Shown here piece after piece: positions 1 to 8,091 of a stretch of 63,305 bases of DNA (position 1 is the stretch's first letter; every line of letters begins with the position of its first letter). Under the pieces are notes generated by a model. It searched no databases, was not told the origin of the DNA, and was given only the letters and a program-made list of their open reading frames with translations. The position numbers and the translations under genes were made by a program. Origin of the DNA: Novosphingobium sediminis (GTDB lineage Bacteria; Pseudomonadota; Alphaproteobacteria; Sphingomonadales; Sphingomonadaceae); contig NZ_BJYR01000027.1 of assembly GCF_007991615.1 (NCBI RefSeq), positions 1-63,305 of the forward strand, read 5' to 3'.

Positions 1-234
1 GCCGAACTCTCCAGCGCCATGCTGGGCGCCGAGCTGGGGCTGCCGGTCACGCATCTCGACAGCCACGCGAGCTATATCGAGCACTGGCTCAAGCTTCTGA
101 AGCACGACGACCGCGCCATCCTTACCGCTGCGGCCAAGGCCGAAGAAGCTGCGAGCCTGCTGCTGAAGCTCGGCGGGAGAGTCACTCCTGAGCAGTTTGA
201 CGACGTGTCAGACGACGCTGCGCTTGCGGCCTGA
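1..234 (+). CDS. ardC: ArdC-like antirestriction protein, C-terminal end only (5' truncated by window)
   Basis: The reading frame is open from base 1 and ends at 232-234, giving the last 77 residues of a larger protein; the start lies outside the window. The visible part (AELSSAMLGAELGL, then HASYIEHWLKLLKHDDRAI and an Ala-rich helix) resembles the C-terminal end of ArdC-family antirestriction proteins, which pair an N-terminal ssDNA-binding domain with a zincin-like metallopeptidase domain. Neither the ssDNA-binding domain nor the HExxH site is in view, so activity cannot be judged. Such proteins protect incoming plasmid or ICE DNA in a new host, which fits the SSB gene and transfer genes nearby. 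Identity rests on the C-terminal pattern alone. Confidence 0.65.
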   Translation, partial: AELSSAMLGAELGLPVTHLDSHASYIEHWLKLLKHDDRAILTAAAKAEEAASLLLKLGGRVTPEQFDDVSDDAALAA

Positions 235-245
235 GGGAGGATGTC

Positions 246-668
246 ATGGGCCGATCCGTCAGCTATCCCAGCGGCGCTATAGTCGCCTTCACGGTGCTCG
301 AGGTCGAAAGCGAGGACGACTGGGAATTTGAGTACGAATGGCTGCGCGACGATCTACGCGAACGGGCATCCAGAGCCTTTCCGTCCCTGATCCCGCATGA
401 CGCCTGGCGAGGTCGGGAGGACCGGACCCTCATGCGCAATGCCTACGCCGATTTCGGCGTATCGGTCTATGGCCTGCTGGTGGCCGTCTGGATCGTAGAA
501 CGCGATGACGGGGCCTATTGGGACGCCGATTGGCGCACGGCCCGTTCACCCCGCGCACAGCGCTGGCTGTCCCAGATCGCATCCCGTTTCGATGCCACAT
601 TCGGCGACTATGATTGCCTCGGGCACATGTCGAACGGCGAGGGGGTCTACACCAAGCGCGCAGCTTGA
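246..668 (+). CDS. conserved hypothetical protein, 140 aa
   Basis: ATG at 246 follows a good ribosome site (GGGAGG, 236-241) and lies 11 bp after the ArdC-like stop, so the two are probably one transcript. The protein is acidic and rich in Trp and Tyr (EDDWEFEYEWLRDDLRERA near residues 23-41), with no signal peptide, membrane segment or motif I recognise. Position next to an antirestriction gene and other small conserved proteins suggests an accessory role in establishment of the element, but no function can be assigned. The opposite-strand frame over this gene has a biased composition and looks like a shadow. Confidence 0.75.
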   Translation: MGRSVSYPSGAIVAFTVLEVESEDDWEFEYEWLRDDLRERASRAFPSLIPHDAWRGREDRTLMRNAYADFGVSVYGLLVAVWIVERDDGAYWDADWRTARSPRAQRWLSQIASRFDATFGDYDCLGHMSNGEGVYTKRAA

Positions 669-785
669 GCTCCGCGAGTTGGTCACGCCCAAAGCTTTGG
701 GTTGCCATCCCTGACTGAGCTTTGCCGGCCGCACATGGTCTGTCGCCATGCGAGAGAGGCCCTGGGCCAGCCGCCAGCCTTGCGC

Positions 786-863
786 AACCCGGCTTGGCGG
801 GCCCGTGTTGGCCTTCGCCCTTCAGGCTCAAGGCCTGCCCGCGCCAGCCCGCCAAGCCGGGTT
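786..863. repeat. long inverted repeat in leader of the DUF2493 gene
   Basis: Positions 786-802 and 847-863 are perfect 17-bp inverted arms (AACCCGGCTTGGCGGGC and its complement) with a 44-base loop. They lie in the 301-bp gap (669-969) between the 140-aa gene and the DUF2493 gene. A 10-bp direct repeat CCCTGACGGG follows at 866-875 and 900-909. No long T-run follows the stem, so this is more likely a leader structure or a protein-binding site than a simple terminator. A related AACCCGG/CCGGGTT pair occurs in the leader of ssb (3086-3157). I see no gene in the gap. Confidence 0.6.
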
Positions 864-969
864 TCCCCTGACGGGTGCGCAATCCTGCCTGAATGCTGGC
901 CCTGACGGGCTCTCGCTGGCGCAGCCATGAACGGATGCGCCCGTGTCACGTCAGTCAGGAGGATATCCC

Positions 970-1923
970 ATGCACACGTCATTTGCCGACCAACTCGCCG
1001 GGCTCGATCTTGCCGGTTTCTCGATCGGACCCGCTCCCGTATCGACAAGCGATTTCCCGGTCCGGGAGGCGGTCGTCCAAACTCTCGAAGCGGTCTGGTC
1101 CGATCTTTTCGCCATGGTGTCCGGGACAGCTCTCGAAGCCGACGCCGAGGATCTTGGCTGGGCTTTCGTCAACATCTTTCACCGCTCGGCCGAACGTAAA
1201 TCAACTGCCGTCGACCGGGCGACCGACGAGGTCCGCGCGCTGATTTCTACGGCCGATGGATCCGAGGTCCACACACATGAACTCGAGACGCAGGTCGAGC
1301 GGGCGCAGTGCGCCGAAAGTGCGATGCTGGCGCTCGAGGAGATGCGCGAGGTTGCAGCAGCTCTTTACCTCAACGAGTTCGGTTCCTCTTGGAAGCCGGT
1401 CTCCAGTTCGCGTTTCAATCACAGCGTCATGCTCACCTCGGCGCTCGTCGAAGGGCGCGACTTCCTGCGTGCCCGTGCCGAGGCCAAGCGTCGTGCGGCG
1501 GTGCCCGAAGGAACCCCGGTCGTCTTCGCTGGCGGGCGCACCCGTCATGCGACCGAAGACGATGCGCTGACCTTCGGCAACAATGTCTGGGCAACGCTCG
1601 ACAAGGTTCGTGACCGTGTGCCCGACATGGTGCTCATCCATGGCGGCGACACCAAGGGAGTCGACCGCCTGGCATCTAGCTGGGCTGAACGTCGCGGCAT
1701 CCCGCAGGTCACGTTTTCGCTCGACATGCGTCTGGGCGCCCGTGCCGGCTTCAAGCGCAACGAGCGGATGCTCTCCCTCGATCCGCGCTACGTCATCGCC
1801 TTTCCGGGCAATGGCGTACTCGAACGTTTGGTGATCGAGGCCAAGGCTCGGCGGATCACCGTTGTCGATCGCCGCGGGCCCCTTGGCACCAATCCAAAGA
1901 GCAGTTCGGCAGGGACTGACTAA
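970..1923 (+). CDS. DUF2493 (SLOG/YpsA-related) domain protein, 317 aa
   Basis: ATG at 970 is chosen over an upstream in-frame ATG at 943 because AGGAGGA (957-963) sits 6 bp before it. The N-terminal half is helical and without known motifs. The C-terminal half (about residues 180-300) has the DUF2493 pattern: a beta strand VVFAGGR, then VLIHGGDTKGVDRLASSWAE and a hydrophobic strand before FPGNG. These Rossmann-like SLOG proteins are thought to bind nucleotide-derived ligands; a substrate cannot be read from the sequence. They are frequent on alphaproteobacterial plasmids and ICEs. It heads a run of well-spaced, strongly RBS-equipped small genes through ssb. Confidence 0.8.
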   Translation: MHTSFADQLAGLDLAGFSIGPAPVSTSDFPVREAVVQTLEAVWSDLFAMVSGTALEADAEDLGWAFVNIFHRSAERKSTAVDRATDEVRALISTADGSEVHTHELETQVERAQCAESAMLALEEMREVAAALYLNEFGSSWKPVSSSRFNHSVMLTSALVEGRDFLRARAEAKRRAAVPEGTPVVFAGGRTRHATEDDALTFGNNVWATLDKVRDRVPDMVLIHGGDTKGVDRLASSWAERRGIPQVTFSLDMRLGARAGFKRNERMLSLDPRYVIAFPGNGVLERLVIEAKARRITVVDRRGPLGTNPKSSSAGTD

Positions 1924-2040
1924 GGTCATGCCTCGCGCCAGCGCCCAATCGGCGCTGGCGTCATCCATCAGAGGAAAGGCGAGCGCCTGTCGTTTGGAGC
2001 CAGCGAATGGCCGTTGGCGTCATTCACCAGGAGGTATTCC

Positions 2041-2502
2041 ATGATCGATATCGAGGCCCTGATGGCCGACTTTGCCGTCCGGCAGGCGGAGCGGCAGATG
2101 CAAGTGGCCGAAGAAATCCAGCAGCTTAAATCAGCCATTCTTCCGCGGTTGCTGGAGGCTGACATCGCACGCGTCGAGATCCGCTTTGACGGCTGCGGCG
2201 ATAGCGGTGCCGTTGAAGAATGTGCATGCCTCGATGCAGCCGGCGCGGCGATCCCGTGCCCGGAAGTCTCCCTCATGGAAGGCGAAGCAGACAGCGTTGA
2301 TCTTACCGGTTCCGAAGAGCTGCAATCACTAGGGCAGGCACTCGAGCAGCTGACCTACCTGGCGCTCGAATGCCACCATCCGGGCTGGGAGATCAATGAC
2401 GGTGCATGCGGTGAACTGGTGATCGATGTGGCCGAGGCGACCTTCGTGCTCGACTGCAGTCTGCGCTTCACCGCGACCGATGATCACTCGACCGAGCTCT
2501 AG
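2041..2502 (+). CDS. DUF6878-like conserved protein, 153 aa
   Basis: ATG at 2041 is preceded by AGGAGG (2030-2035), making it better than the upstream in-frame start at 2014. The protein is acidic with the conserved-looking segments IRFDGCGDSGAVE (about 49-61) and HHPGWEINDGACGE (about 115-128), the pattern I associate with DUF6878, a family of unknown function on alphaproteobacterial conjugative elements. Several cysteines are present but no clear metal site. It lies between the DUF2493 gene and the DUF6915-like gene, 10 bp upstream of the latter, implying co-transcription. Confidence 0.75.
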   Translation: MIDIEALMADFAVRQAERQMQVAEEIQQLKSAILPRLLEADIARVEIRFDGCGDSGAVEECACLDAAGAAIPCPEVSLMEGEADSVDLTGSEELQSLGQALEQLTYLALECHHPGWEINDGACGELVIDVAEATFVLDCSLRFTATDDHSTEL

Positions 2503-2512
2503 GAGAACTGGC

Positions 2513-2941
2513 ATGGCACATTGTTACTACCACGCCCTCTCGTCGGTCCGAAAGTGGGGCGGCACGGTCGATGACTATCTCCCTCTGCACCAGTGGTTCG
2601 ACCAGTCGAAGGCTATTCTCGCAGACCCCCGTCACCGCGCGCTGCGGCACCATGCCGAGGGGATATTCATGCTCGAAACACTCTTCGGCGAGACCCTCGT
2701 CAATGCCGATAGCCGGGTCGTTCCGGTACGTCTGGTCGGCGAACAGCACGTACGTGAAGACCTGGGCTCGATCCCTTCCTTTGCTGATTGGGCGCGCTTG
2801 ATCACGCCGCAGGCCTGGATGCTTCGAGGCAACCCTCTGGACGGCGCTGAAGGGGTGACTATCGACATGCCTCTCCCTGGCGAAGCAGATGCGTCCAAGA
2901 ATGAGCCACCTGTTGGAGGAGCGGTCAGTACGATGATCTAA
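2513..2941 (+). CDS. DUF6915-like conserved protein, 142 aa
   Basis: ATG at 2513 has AGGAGA 6 bp upstream (2501-2506) and starts 10 bp after the previous gene. The N-terminal half carries a histidine-rich pattern: HCYYHALSSVRKWGG, then DYLPLHQWFDQSK and RHRALRHHAEGIFMLE. This spacing of His and Asp residues suggests a metal site, but I know no demonstrated activity for the family. The C-terminal 35 residues look disordered. It shares the strong RBS style and direction of the preceding genes. Confidence 0.75.
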   Translation: MAHCYYHALSSVRKWGGTVDDYLPLHQWFDQSKAILADPRHRALRHHAEGIFMLETLFGETLVNADSRVVPVRLVGEQHVREDLGSIPSFADWARLITPQAWMLRGNPLDGAEGVTIDMPLPGEADASKNEPPVGGAVSTMI

Positions 2942-3085
2942 GAAGTGGTTCTCCGGTGGAAGGTCAGCAGGGATGATCCGGCCAAGACCGGAGGGAAACG
3001 AGGCAGGGCAAACCTGTTCAAGGCATCCAGCTCCACCCGGCTTCGATGCAAACCTGTCCCTGAATCACCCCCCGTCGAGACGCGC

Positions 3086-3157
3086 AACCCGGATCAGGTC
3101 CGGCCGAGTTGCCGGGCTGTGCCCGGCTGCCCGCACCACCCGAACCAGTTCCGGGTT
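3086..3157. repeat. inverted repeats in ssb leader
   Basis: The 302-bp gap 2942-3243 before ssb holds no convincing gene. It contains an AACCCGG/CCGGGTT inverted pair (3086-3092 and 3151-3157) enclosing a tight hairpin GCCGGGC-TGT-GCCCGGC (3111-3127). The outer arms and the adjoining GCGC and CCCCT bases resemble the inverted repeat at 786-863, so the two leaders may carry the same regulatory element. Confidence 0.5.
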
Positions 3158-3243
3158 CCCCTTCGGTGCGCTTCGCCATGGGGCGCTTCTGCTCGGGTTT
3201 TGCAGCCGGGATGGACCCGGAATGCTCGATCAGGAGAAAGCCC

Positions 3244-3633
3244 ATGACCAATCTCGTTATCCTCGTTGGCCGCATCGCTCGCGACCCCGAGACCCGCACC
3301 ACCCAGGGTGGAACCAGCATCACCTCGATCTCGGTCGTGACCGACCGTCCCGCGCGCAAGGATGGCAAGACCTACAAGGACGAAAACGGCTACACCGCCA
3401 AGGAGAGCGAATTCCACCGGATCACTTGCTTCAACGGCCTGGGCCAGAACGTCGCCAAGTATTGCACCAAGGGTCAGCTCGTGACGGTCGAAGGGCGCAT
3501 CCACTACACCCAGTGGGAAGATCAGAGCGGCGCCAAGCGCTACGGCTGCGAGATCATCGCCGACAAGGTCGACTTCCTCACCAAGGGCCGCTCCGGCAGC
3601 AACGAAGGTGCTCCCGATATCGACGAGGACTGA
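3244..3633 (+). CDS. ssb: single-stranded DNA-binding protein
   Basis: ATG at 3244 follows AGGAGA (3231-3236). The 129-residue product starts MTNLVILVGRIARDPETR, the usual OB-fold start of bacterial SSB, and keeps the FHRITCFNGLGQNVAKY and TVEGRIHYTQW segments of the DNA-binding domain. The acidic C-terminal tail ends DIDED rather than the chromosomal DDDIPF-type tip, common in element-borne SSBs. It would coat single-stranded DNA during transfer or replication in the cytoplasm. A strong terminator follows at 3652-3688. Confidence 0.95.
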   Translation: MTNLVILVGRIARDPETRTTQGGTSITSISVVTDRPARKDGKTYKDENGYTAKESEFHRITCFNGLGQNVAKYCTKGQLVTVEGRIHYTQWEDQSGAKRYGCEIIADKVDFLTKGRSGSNEGAPDIDED

Positions 3634-3651
3634 ATGTCCTCACCCTGCGAC

Positions 3652-3688
3652 AAGGCCCCGGTGGCAGACGCCATCGGGGCCTTTTCTT
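3652..3688 (+). terminator. rho-independent terminator after ssb
   Basis: Perfect 9-bp arms AAGGCCCCG (3652-3660) and CGGGGCCTT (3675-3683) with a 14-base loop, followed by a T-rich tail (TTTTCTT). It lies 18 bp after the ssb stop and separates ssb from the convergent small gene at 3748-3978. Confidence 0.85.
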
Positions 3689-3747
3689 GTCCACGCCGGC
3701 GATGCGGCGGCGCGGGGGATCGAACCCCTTGCCGCCGCCGGGTTGGG

Positions 3748-3978
3748 CTACGCGGGAGCTATCCGCTTCAGCGTTTCCTCGATCCCGAGTGTCAATGCTC
3801 CTCGGACGATTTGACGCAGCTGGGCTGGTTCGATCGTCTCGGCGCCGCACTCGATCAGCATCCTGCCGAGTTCGATTGCTGCCTCCTCGCGGAGACGCGC
3901 CTCCTCGTTTTCGAGTTGGGCACGCTGTTCACGCAGCTTCCTCAGCGCATCGCGTGCAGTAGGTTTGGACCTGGCCAT
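3748..3978 (-). CDS. small coiled-coil protein, DUF6437-like, 76 aa
   Basis: Start ATG at 3978 is preceded on the minus strand by AAGGAAG, which decides against a longer upstream start. The protein begins MARSKPTARDALRKLREQRAQ and continues as an Arg/Glu-rich amphipathic helix (about residues 8-40), followed by a second helical part ending LKRIAPA. It resembles small DUF6437-type proteins of alphaproteobacterial plasmids; function unknown. A GTAGGAAA motif matching the S24-repressor operators lies 63 bp upstream (4041-4048). Confidence 0.65.
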   Translation of the reverse strand: MARSKPTARDALRKLREQRAQLENEEARLREEAAIELGRMLIECGAETIEPAQLRQIVRGALTLGIEETLKRIAPA

Positions 3979-4164
3979 AGTGCTTCCTTCTTGCTGGCCG
4001 TTGGTCCCCTCCGCTCTCGATCTTGGCACTGCGAGGTCATGTAGGAAAATGGTTTGTGGGGCAGACGTTGCACTTCTTCGCTGACGTTGGAGAGGTCTCT
4101 CTCGCAGAAAGACCAAGTCTGATGCGGGCTTTGGGGCTGCGTCAAGGACGACGGGGCCCCACCA

Positions 4165-4192
4165 TTTTTACCGGGCAAGCCCGGCAAAAATC
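4165..4192. terminator. bidirectional terminator-like hairpin
   Basis: The 28 bases form an almost perfect palindrome: ATTTTT, ACCGGGC, AAGCCCGGC, AAAAAT, with a single mismatched pair. The GC stem is flanked by T and A runs, so it could terminate transcription in either direction. It stands in the 323-bp gap between the minus-strand gene at 3978 and the plus-strand gene at 4302, where I see no gene. Confidence 0.6.
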
Positions 4193-4301
4193 GTTGCCCC
4201 CATCGCCGCTTTGCGGCCGCTATCGCGGTCCCTGACCCAGCCCGTCACCCACATCCTTCGCAGCTCCTGATGCGACGCATCGAACATCAGGAGGGAAGAA
4301 C

Positions 4302-4538
4302 ATGTACGCTTCACTGAACATTGCCGCTGCAGGTTGCCAAGCAGATCAGGCAGCCTTCGTTGCAGCTCTCGATCAGGCCCATGCCCGGTCCTATCACAGC
4401 TACTACACGCAGTACGTCCTGACCGATAACGAGGCAGGATACATCGCGGTCGACGAAGGAGATTACGGCGCCTTGCCCAAGGCCATGCTGGACCGTGTCA
4501 TCGACACTGTGCCGGGCCGTCTCAGCGATGAATTCTGA
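4302..4538 (+). CDS. small conserved hypothetical protein, 78 aa
   Basis: ATG at 4302 has a strong ribosome site (AGGAGGG, 4290-4296). The product is soluble and acidic, rich in Ala and Tyr (ARSYHSYYTQYVLTDNEAGY), with no motif I recognise. A terminator follows within 15 bp of the stop, so it is probably a single-gene transcript. Short length, good RBS and terminator together support a real gene; its role is unknown. Confidence 0.65.
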   Translation: MYASLNIAAAGCQADQAAFVAALDQAHARSYHSYYTQYVLTDNEAGYIAVDEGDYGALPKAMLDRVIDTVPGRLSDEF

Positions 4539-4550
4539 CCCGCCGGTTTG

Positions 4551-4586
4551 GGAGGAAGTCCGTCAGGGCTTCCTCCTTTCTTTTTG
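4551..4586 (+). terminator. rho-independent terminator
   Basis: Arms GGAGGAAG (4551-4558) and CTTCCTCC (4569-4576), a 10-base loop, then TTTCTTTTTG. It lies 12 bp after the 78-aa gene and could also end transcripts from the convergent gene at 4641-4880. Confidence 0.8.
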
Positions 4587-4640
4587 CTCGTAGACCGTTT
4601 CGGCATCCCTCAGCCGGTACGGGAAGGCGGGTCGCCAGCG

Positions 4641-4880
4641 TCAGTCGGGGGTATCGGTACGGTCGAGATCGGCGAGCCGCTCCGGCATGCCCAGGACCTT
4701 CAACGCCGCGGCCTCGATTGCCTCTGCCTGCGTCGGGAAAGCCTCGGAAGAACTGATCGACACACCGTTCGGGTAGGTGACCGTCGCCTGGAAACCGTTG
4801 CCCTTCGGTGTCGCACTCAACGTGACCTGGCCCATGCCGCGCTTCCTTGCTGCCATCATTAGTGCCTGCAGCATAGGCAT
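4641..4880 (-). CDS. small hypothetical protein, 79 aa
   Basis: Candidate starts are ATG 4880, 4874, 4859 and 4856; none has a strong ribosome site. The middle part (QVTLSATPKGNGFQATVTYPNG) looks like a beta-sheet segment, followed by an Ala-rich helix with a double QAEAIEAAALKVLG pattern. Codon use fits a real gene, but I recognise no family. It is the last gene before the putative left end of the defence island. Confidence 0.5.
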   Translation of the reverse strand: MPMLQALMMAARKRGMGQVTLSATPKGNGFQATVTYPNGVSISSSEAFPTQAEAIEAAALKVLGMPERLADLDRTDTPD

Positions 4881-5014
4881 CGATACCGTCTGTGCCTATC
4901 AGGATCCGAGGGGCGGCAACCTGTTAAGCGCCGTCGATTCTCGGGGTCACAAACCGCATCATCCGTTACAGGCTCAATAGCTGGTTCCTGTCCTCGCAGC
5001 TGGGGACTTAGGAG

Positions 5015-5027
5015 CACACCCTACGCG
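5015..5027. repeat. candidate attL, 13-bp direct repeat
   Basis: CACACCCTACGCG, identical to 18394-18406. It overlaps the start of a palindrome GCGGAATTTCCGC (5025-5037). A TATAAC box (5081-5086) lies between it and the integrase start. The 220-bp gap 4881-5100 has no gene and no tRNA that I can see. Confidence 0.6.
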
Positions 5028-5100
5028 GAATTTCCGCAAGAGTGCGATGTAAGCATCTGAAAGTCAGTGGATTTGCTCCATATAACGAGGGGCAAAATCA

Positions 5101-6345
5101 GTGTCAAGAAATGGCTATTCGGTTCCGCACGAGGCGGAGTTGGAACCCGCTTTCAGGACGAATCTTGAAGCGAAATCCGGCGTACTCAACAGCGCCCATG
5201 TGCACCTGAACGGCAATGTCGCTCGGCGGGTCGTGAAGGACCGCGAGTTCTTCTGGTGGGACACGGAGCTGCGTGGCTTCGGCCTTCGCTCCTATCGCAG
5301 CGGGAGGAAATGCTGGTTCGTGCAGTTGCGCCAGCGTGGGAAGCAGAAGCGGATCACACTGGGCCGTCCTGGCAACATGAATGCCGAGCAGGCCCGTGCC
5401 GCGGCGCGTACGGAGCTTGCGAAGGCTGCTCTAGACGGGCTGCCCGCAGCATCGGTGTCAGCGCGAAAGTCGTCCGGTGTAATTCGTTTCAGGGACTATG
5501 CTCCACAGTTCTGGAATGACTATTCGCGCCACTGGAAACCATCAACAAGAGCGAGGAGTCACGGCGTGATCTTCGGAGAGCTCGTTACCACGTTCGGGAG
5601 TTTACGAGTGGATGCGATACGGCGCGCAGATATTCTCCGCTGGCGGGATAGTTGCGCGGAGCGGGGAGGGGCCTTCAACCGCAGCATCCCGGTAATGTCG
5701 GCGATGATGGGTTATGCGGAACAGCTTGGCCTGCGTCCGCGTGGATCCAACCCCTGCAAGGGGACACCGCGATACAAGCGCAGGGCGGTGGAGCGTTTCC
5801 TTAGCGCCAGAGAGTTCGAGCGGCTGGGCAACAGGCTGAGGGCGCACGAGGAGCTATTCCCGCTCGCCGTGCAGGCGATCAGGCTCATCATCTACACCGG
5901 TGCTAGGCGCGGCGAGATCGAGACCTTGCGCTGGGAGTGGATACAGCCGCCTCGCCTCATGTTGCCCGACAGCAAGACCGGGCCGAAGATCATCTATCTC
6001 AATAAGCAAGCACTCGCCGTGATCGACGCCATTCCCGATCGCAGGGAGACTGGGCTGGTCTTCCCGGCCCAGCGCAAACCTGGTGCGGGTATCAATCTCA
6101 ACCCTGCTTGGGCCGCAATCAGGAAGCATGCCGCACTGCCGGATGTTCGCCTGCATGACCTGCGGCACAGCTTTGCCTCGATCGCTATTGCCGAGGGTAT
6201 TTCGCTGGTCGTGATCGGCAAGCTTTTGGGGCACGCCTTGGCCGAGACCACCGAACGCTATGCGCACCTTGCCGACGAAGCGATCTCGGATGCGGCGCGC
6301 CGGGTGTCCGGATCGCTGGCGCGTTGTCTGGGGCTGGCAGCATGA
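5101..6345 (+). CDS. tyrosine recombinase / phage-type integrase 1, 414 aa
   Basis: GTG at 5101 has GAGGGG about 9 bp upstream. The N-terminal part (about 40-110) resembles the arm-binding domain of DUF4102-type phage integrases; a SAM-like core-binding domain follows (about 125-210). The catalytic domain keeps the full set: R269 (TGARRGE), K292 (DSKTGPK), H352 and R355 (LHDLRHSF), H378 (LLGHA) and nucleophile Y387. It should cut and rejoin attachment sites to insert or excise the island. Its stop overlaps the start of integrase 2 (ATGA), so the two are made together. Target site is inferred from the 13-bp repeat. Confidence 0.9.
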   Translation: MSRNGYSVPHEAELEPAFRTNLEAKSGVLNSAHVHLNGNVARRVVKDREFFWWDTELRGFGLRSYRSGRKCWFVQLRQRGKQKRITLGRPGNMNAEQARAAARTELAKAALDGLPAASVSARKSSGVIRFRDYAPQFWNDYSRHWKPSTRARSHGVIFGELVTTFGSLRVDAIRRADILRWRDSCAERGGAFNRSIPVMSAMMGYAEQLGLRPRGSNPCKGTPRYKRRAVERFLSAREFERLGNRLRAHEELFPLAVQAIRLIIYTGARRGEIETLRWEWIQPPRLMLPDSKTGPKIIYLNKQALAVIDAIPDRRETGLVFPAQRKPGAGINLNPAWAAIRKHAALPDVRLHDLRHSFASIAIAEGISLVVIGKLLGHALAETTERYAHLADEAISDAARRVSGSLARCLGLAA

Positions 6346-7604
6346 GTCGGCTCGCATTGGCACGGATCGTTGCCGAGGAGCTGGCAACGGTCCGCGAGTT
6401 CGAGCAGGGCTCCGCCATCAGGGGGCGTCCTCGCCGGACCGAGTGGTCGGAGCGTCTCCCGGGCTTTGGCATCCGCTTCTACAGCACCGGGCGAAGCGTC
6501 TACATCGTGCAGGCACTGATGAGCGGCGCCACCCGGACCGTCACGCTGGGAAGCACGAACGTCTTGAGCAAGCATGAGGCTCTCAAGGTTGCGCGGCGCG
6601 TGTTGCTTCGCGCGCAGATTGGCGACGACCCGGCAAGTGAGCGCATGCGCATACGCGGGGCGCCCAGCTTCGCCGACTTTCTTGACCTCTACTGGAAGCG
6701 CGCCTCGCCGAAGTGGAAGGCGCGTACGCTCGACACGCAAACCAACTATTGTCGCCTGTATCTCGGCAACGCCTTTCCCGGTAAATTCATCGACGAGATC
6801 GATCAGGCCGATGTGCTGGCGTGGTTCAACCGCGTCTCGAATACTGGCGGGCCTGGCGCGGGCAACCGCTGCTTCGACATCCTGCGATCTATGTTCAACT
6901 GCGCAGAGCGATGGGCCTATCGGCCGGAAGGCAGCAACCCGTGCGCCTTTGTCAGGCCCAACAAGCGCCGGAAGTGTGAGCGATTCCTATCTGATCAGGA
7001 AATAGCTCGTCTTGGCAAGGTGCTCGACGCAAGACGACAAACCGACCCATTGCGGGCGATCATTATCTACATGCTGCTTCTGACTGGTTGCCGCCGCTCG
7101 GAGATCACCGATTTAAGGTGGGGGGAAGTGAAGGGGAGCAGGCTCCTGCTTCACGACAGCAAGACCGGTCCTCGCACGGTCTGGCTGGGCGAAGAAGCGC
7201 GCATATTGCTCTCGTCACTGGAGAGGCGCGGCCCCGCTGACCACGTGTTTTGGAGCAACCTCACAAAACGGCCTGTGCGCGACATCGAAGGTTTCTGGAC
7301 GCAGGTCAAAGCCGAGGCCGGACTGCCCGGTGTCAGGTTGCACGATCTCCGCCATAGCTTTGCCAGCCATGCTGCCGTCCGATCGGAAACCCTGCCCATG
7401 ATCGGCAAGCTGCTAGGCCATGCCAAGCTGCAATCGGCCGCGCGGTATGCCCATCTTGATGACGCGCCGCTGCTCGATGCCGCCGAGCGGATCGGTGAGC
7501 TCATTGGCGAGGCTATGGGCGAATGCTGCTCAGCAAACGGTCACGCAGAGTTAAATGATTGTGGCATCATCCATTCGGCATTGCCTATGCTACCAGCGAA
7601 TTAA
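6342..7604 (+). CDS. tyrosine recombinase / phage-type integrase 2, 420 aa
   Basis: ATG at 6342 overlaps the integrase 1 stop as ATGA, favouring it over the upstream in-frame start at 6324. The domain order matches integrase 1, and all catalytic residues are present: R251 (TGCRRSE), K274 (DSKTGPR), H334 and R337 (LHDLRHSF), H360 (LLGHA), Y369. The two proteins share catalytic-domain phrases but differ elsewhere, so they are old paralogues rather than a recent duplication. Paired recombinases may act as a heteromer or on different sites. The last 25 residues after GECCSANG have no counterpart in integrase 1. Confidence 0.9.
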   Translation: MSRLALARIVAEELATVREFEQGSAIRGRPRRTEWSERLPGFGIRFYSTGRSVYIVQALMSGATRTVTLGSTNVLSKHEALKVARRVLLRAQIGDDPASERMRIRGAPSFADFLDLYWKRASPKWKARTLDTQTNYCRLYLGNAFPGKFIDEIDQADVLAWFNRVSNTGGPGAGNRCFDILRSMFNCAERWAYRPEGSNPCAFVRPNKRRKCERFLSDQEIARLGKVLDARRQTDPLRAIIIYMLLLTGCRRSEITDLRWGEVKGSRLLLHDSKTGPRTVWLGEEARILLSSLERRGPADHVFWSNLTKRPVRDIEGFWTQVKAEAGLPGVRLHDLRHSFASHAAVRSETLPMIGKLLGHAKLQSAARYAHLDDAPLLDAAERIGELIGEAMGECCSANGHAELNDCGIIHSALPMLPAN

Positions 7605-8091
7605 TCGAAGAGGTGATGGCGTAGGCTTCGTGAGCCGATCCAAGGTTGTGGTCGCTTTGCGCTTCTATCTTGTTGACAAGGGCCCAAGGCGCTCGGCTGG
7701 AAGCCACCAGCCGGCTCACCGTGTTGTGCTGGGCTTTTTTGGTTCCGACGGGACGTATTGTACGGCAGGTCTGGACACAAGCGGACGTCCGATGCAGCCT
7801 GACCGGCACCGCAGAGTGACGAAGCTCGGGCCGCTTACAGAATGGCAGAATTCGGGATGTGTCCGGCAGATAATTGACGTTCTGGTATGCCGCTCGTCGG
7901 GTAGCTGCCGCAAACATAGCCGCCTTTCACGACGCCTTGCTTGGCCGTCGAAACCGGCTCCTTTGAGCATGCGCCCCCCGGCGATACAGCCATAAGCTTC
8001 TCAATATATATATTCGATTACGATCAAGCTTCGAGACTCGCCGCGCGGCAGGGCTGCACTGGAACCAGCACCGGTTGATCAAGAGATCATT
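7605..8091. other. 487-bp gap between integrase 2 and the Gabija-like helicase
   Basis: Open frames here (for example 7555-7995 plus) have no convincing start, family or codon pattern. A GC-rich segment followed by a T6 run (7735-7740) may act as a weak terminator for the integrase transcript. An AT-rich stretch at 8001-8013 lies between two AAGCTTC copies (7994-8000 and 8036-8042). The gap is convergent: integrase 2 and the helicase gene both end into it. Confidence 0.5.

Noticed and set aside
4881..5100. tRNA gene as integration target of the island
   Set aside because: No cloverleaf or tRNA 3' end could be seen near either copy of the 13-bp repeat.
7555..7995. Possible 146-aa plus-strand gene after integrase 2
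   Set aside because: It starts inside integrase 2, has no ribosome site and reads as random sequence.
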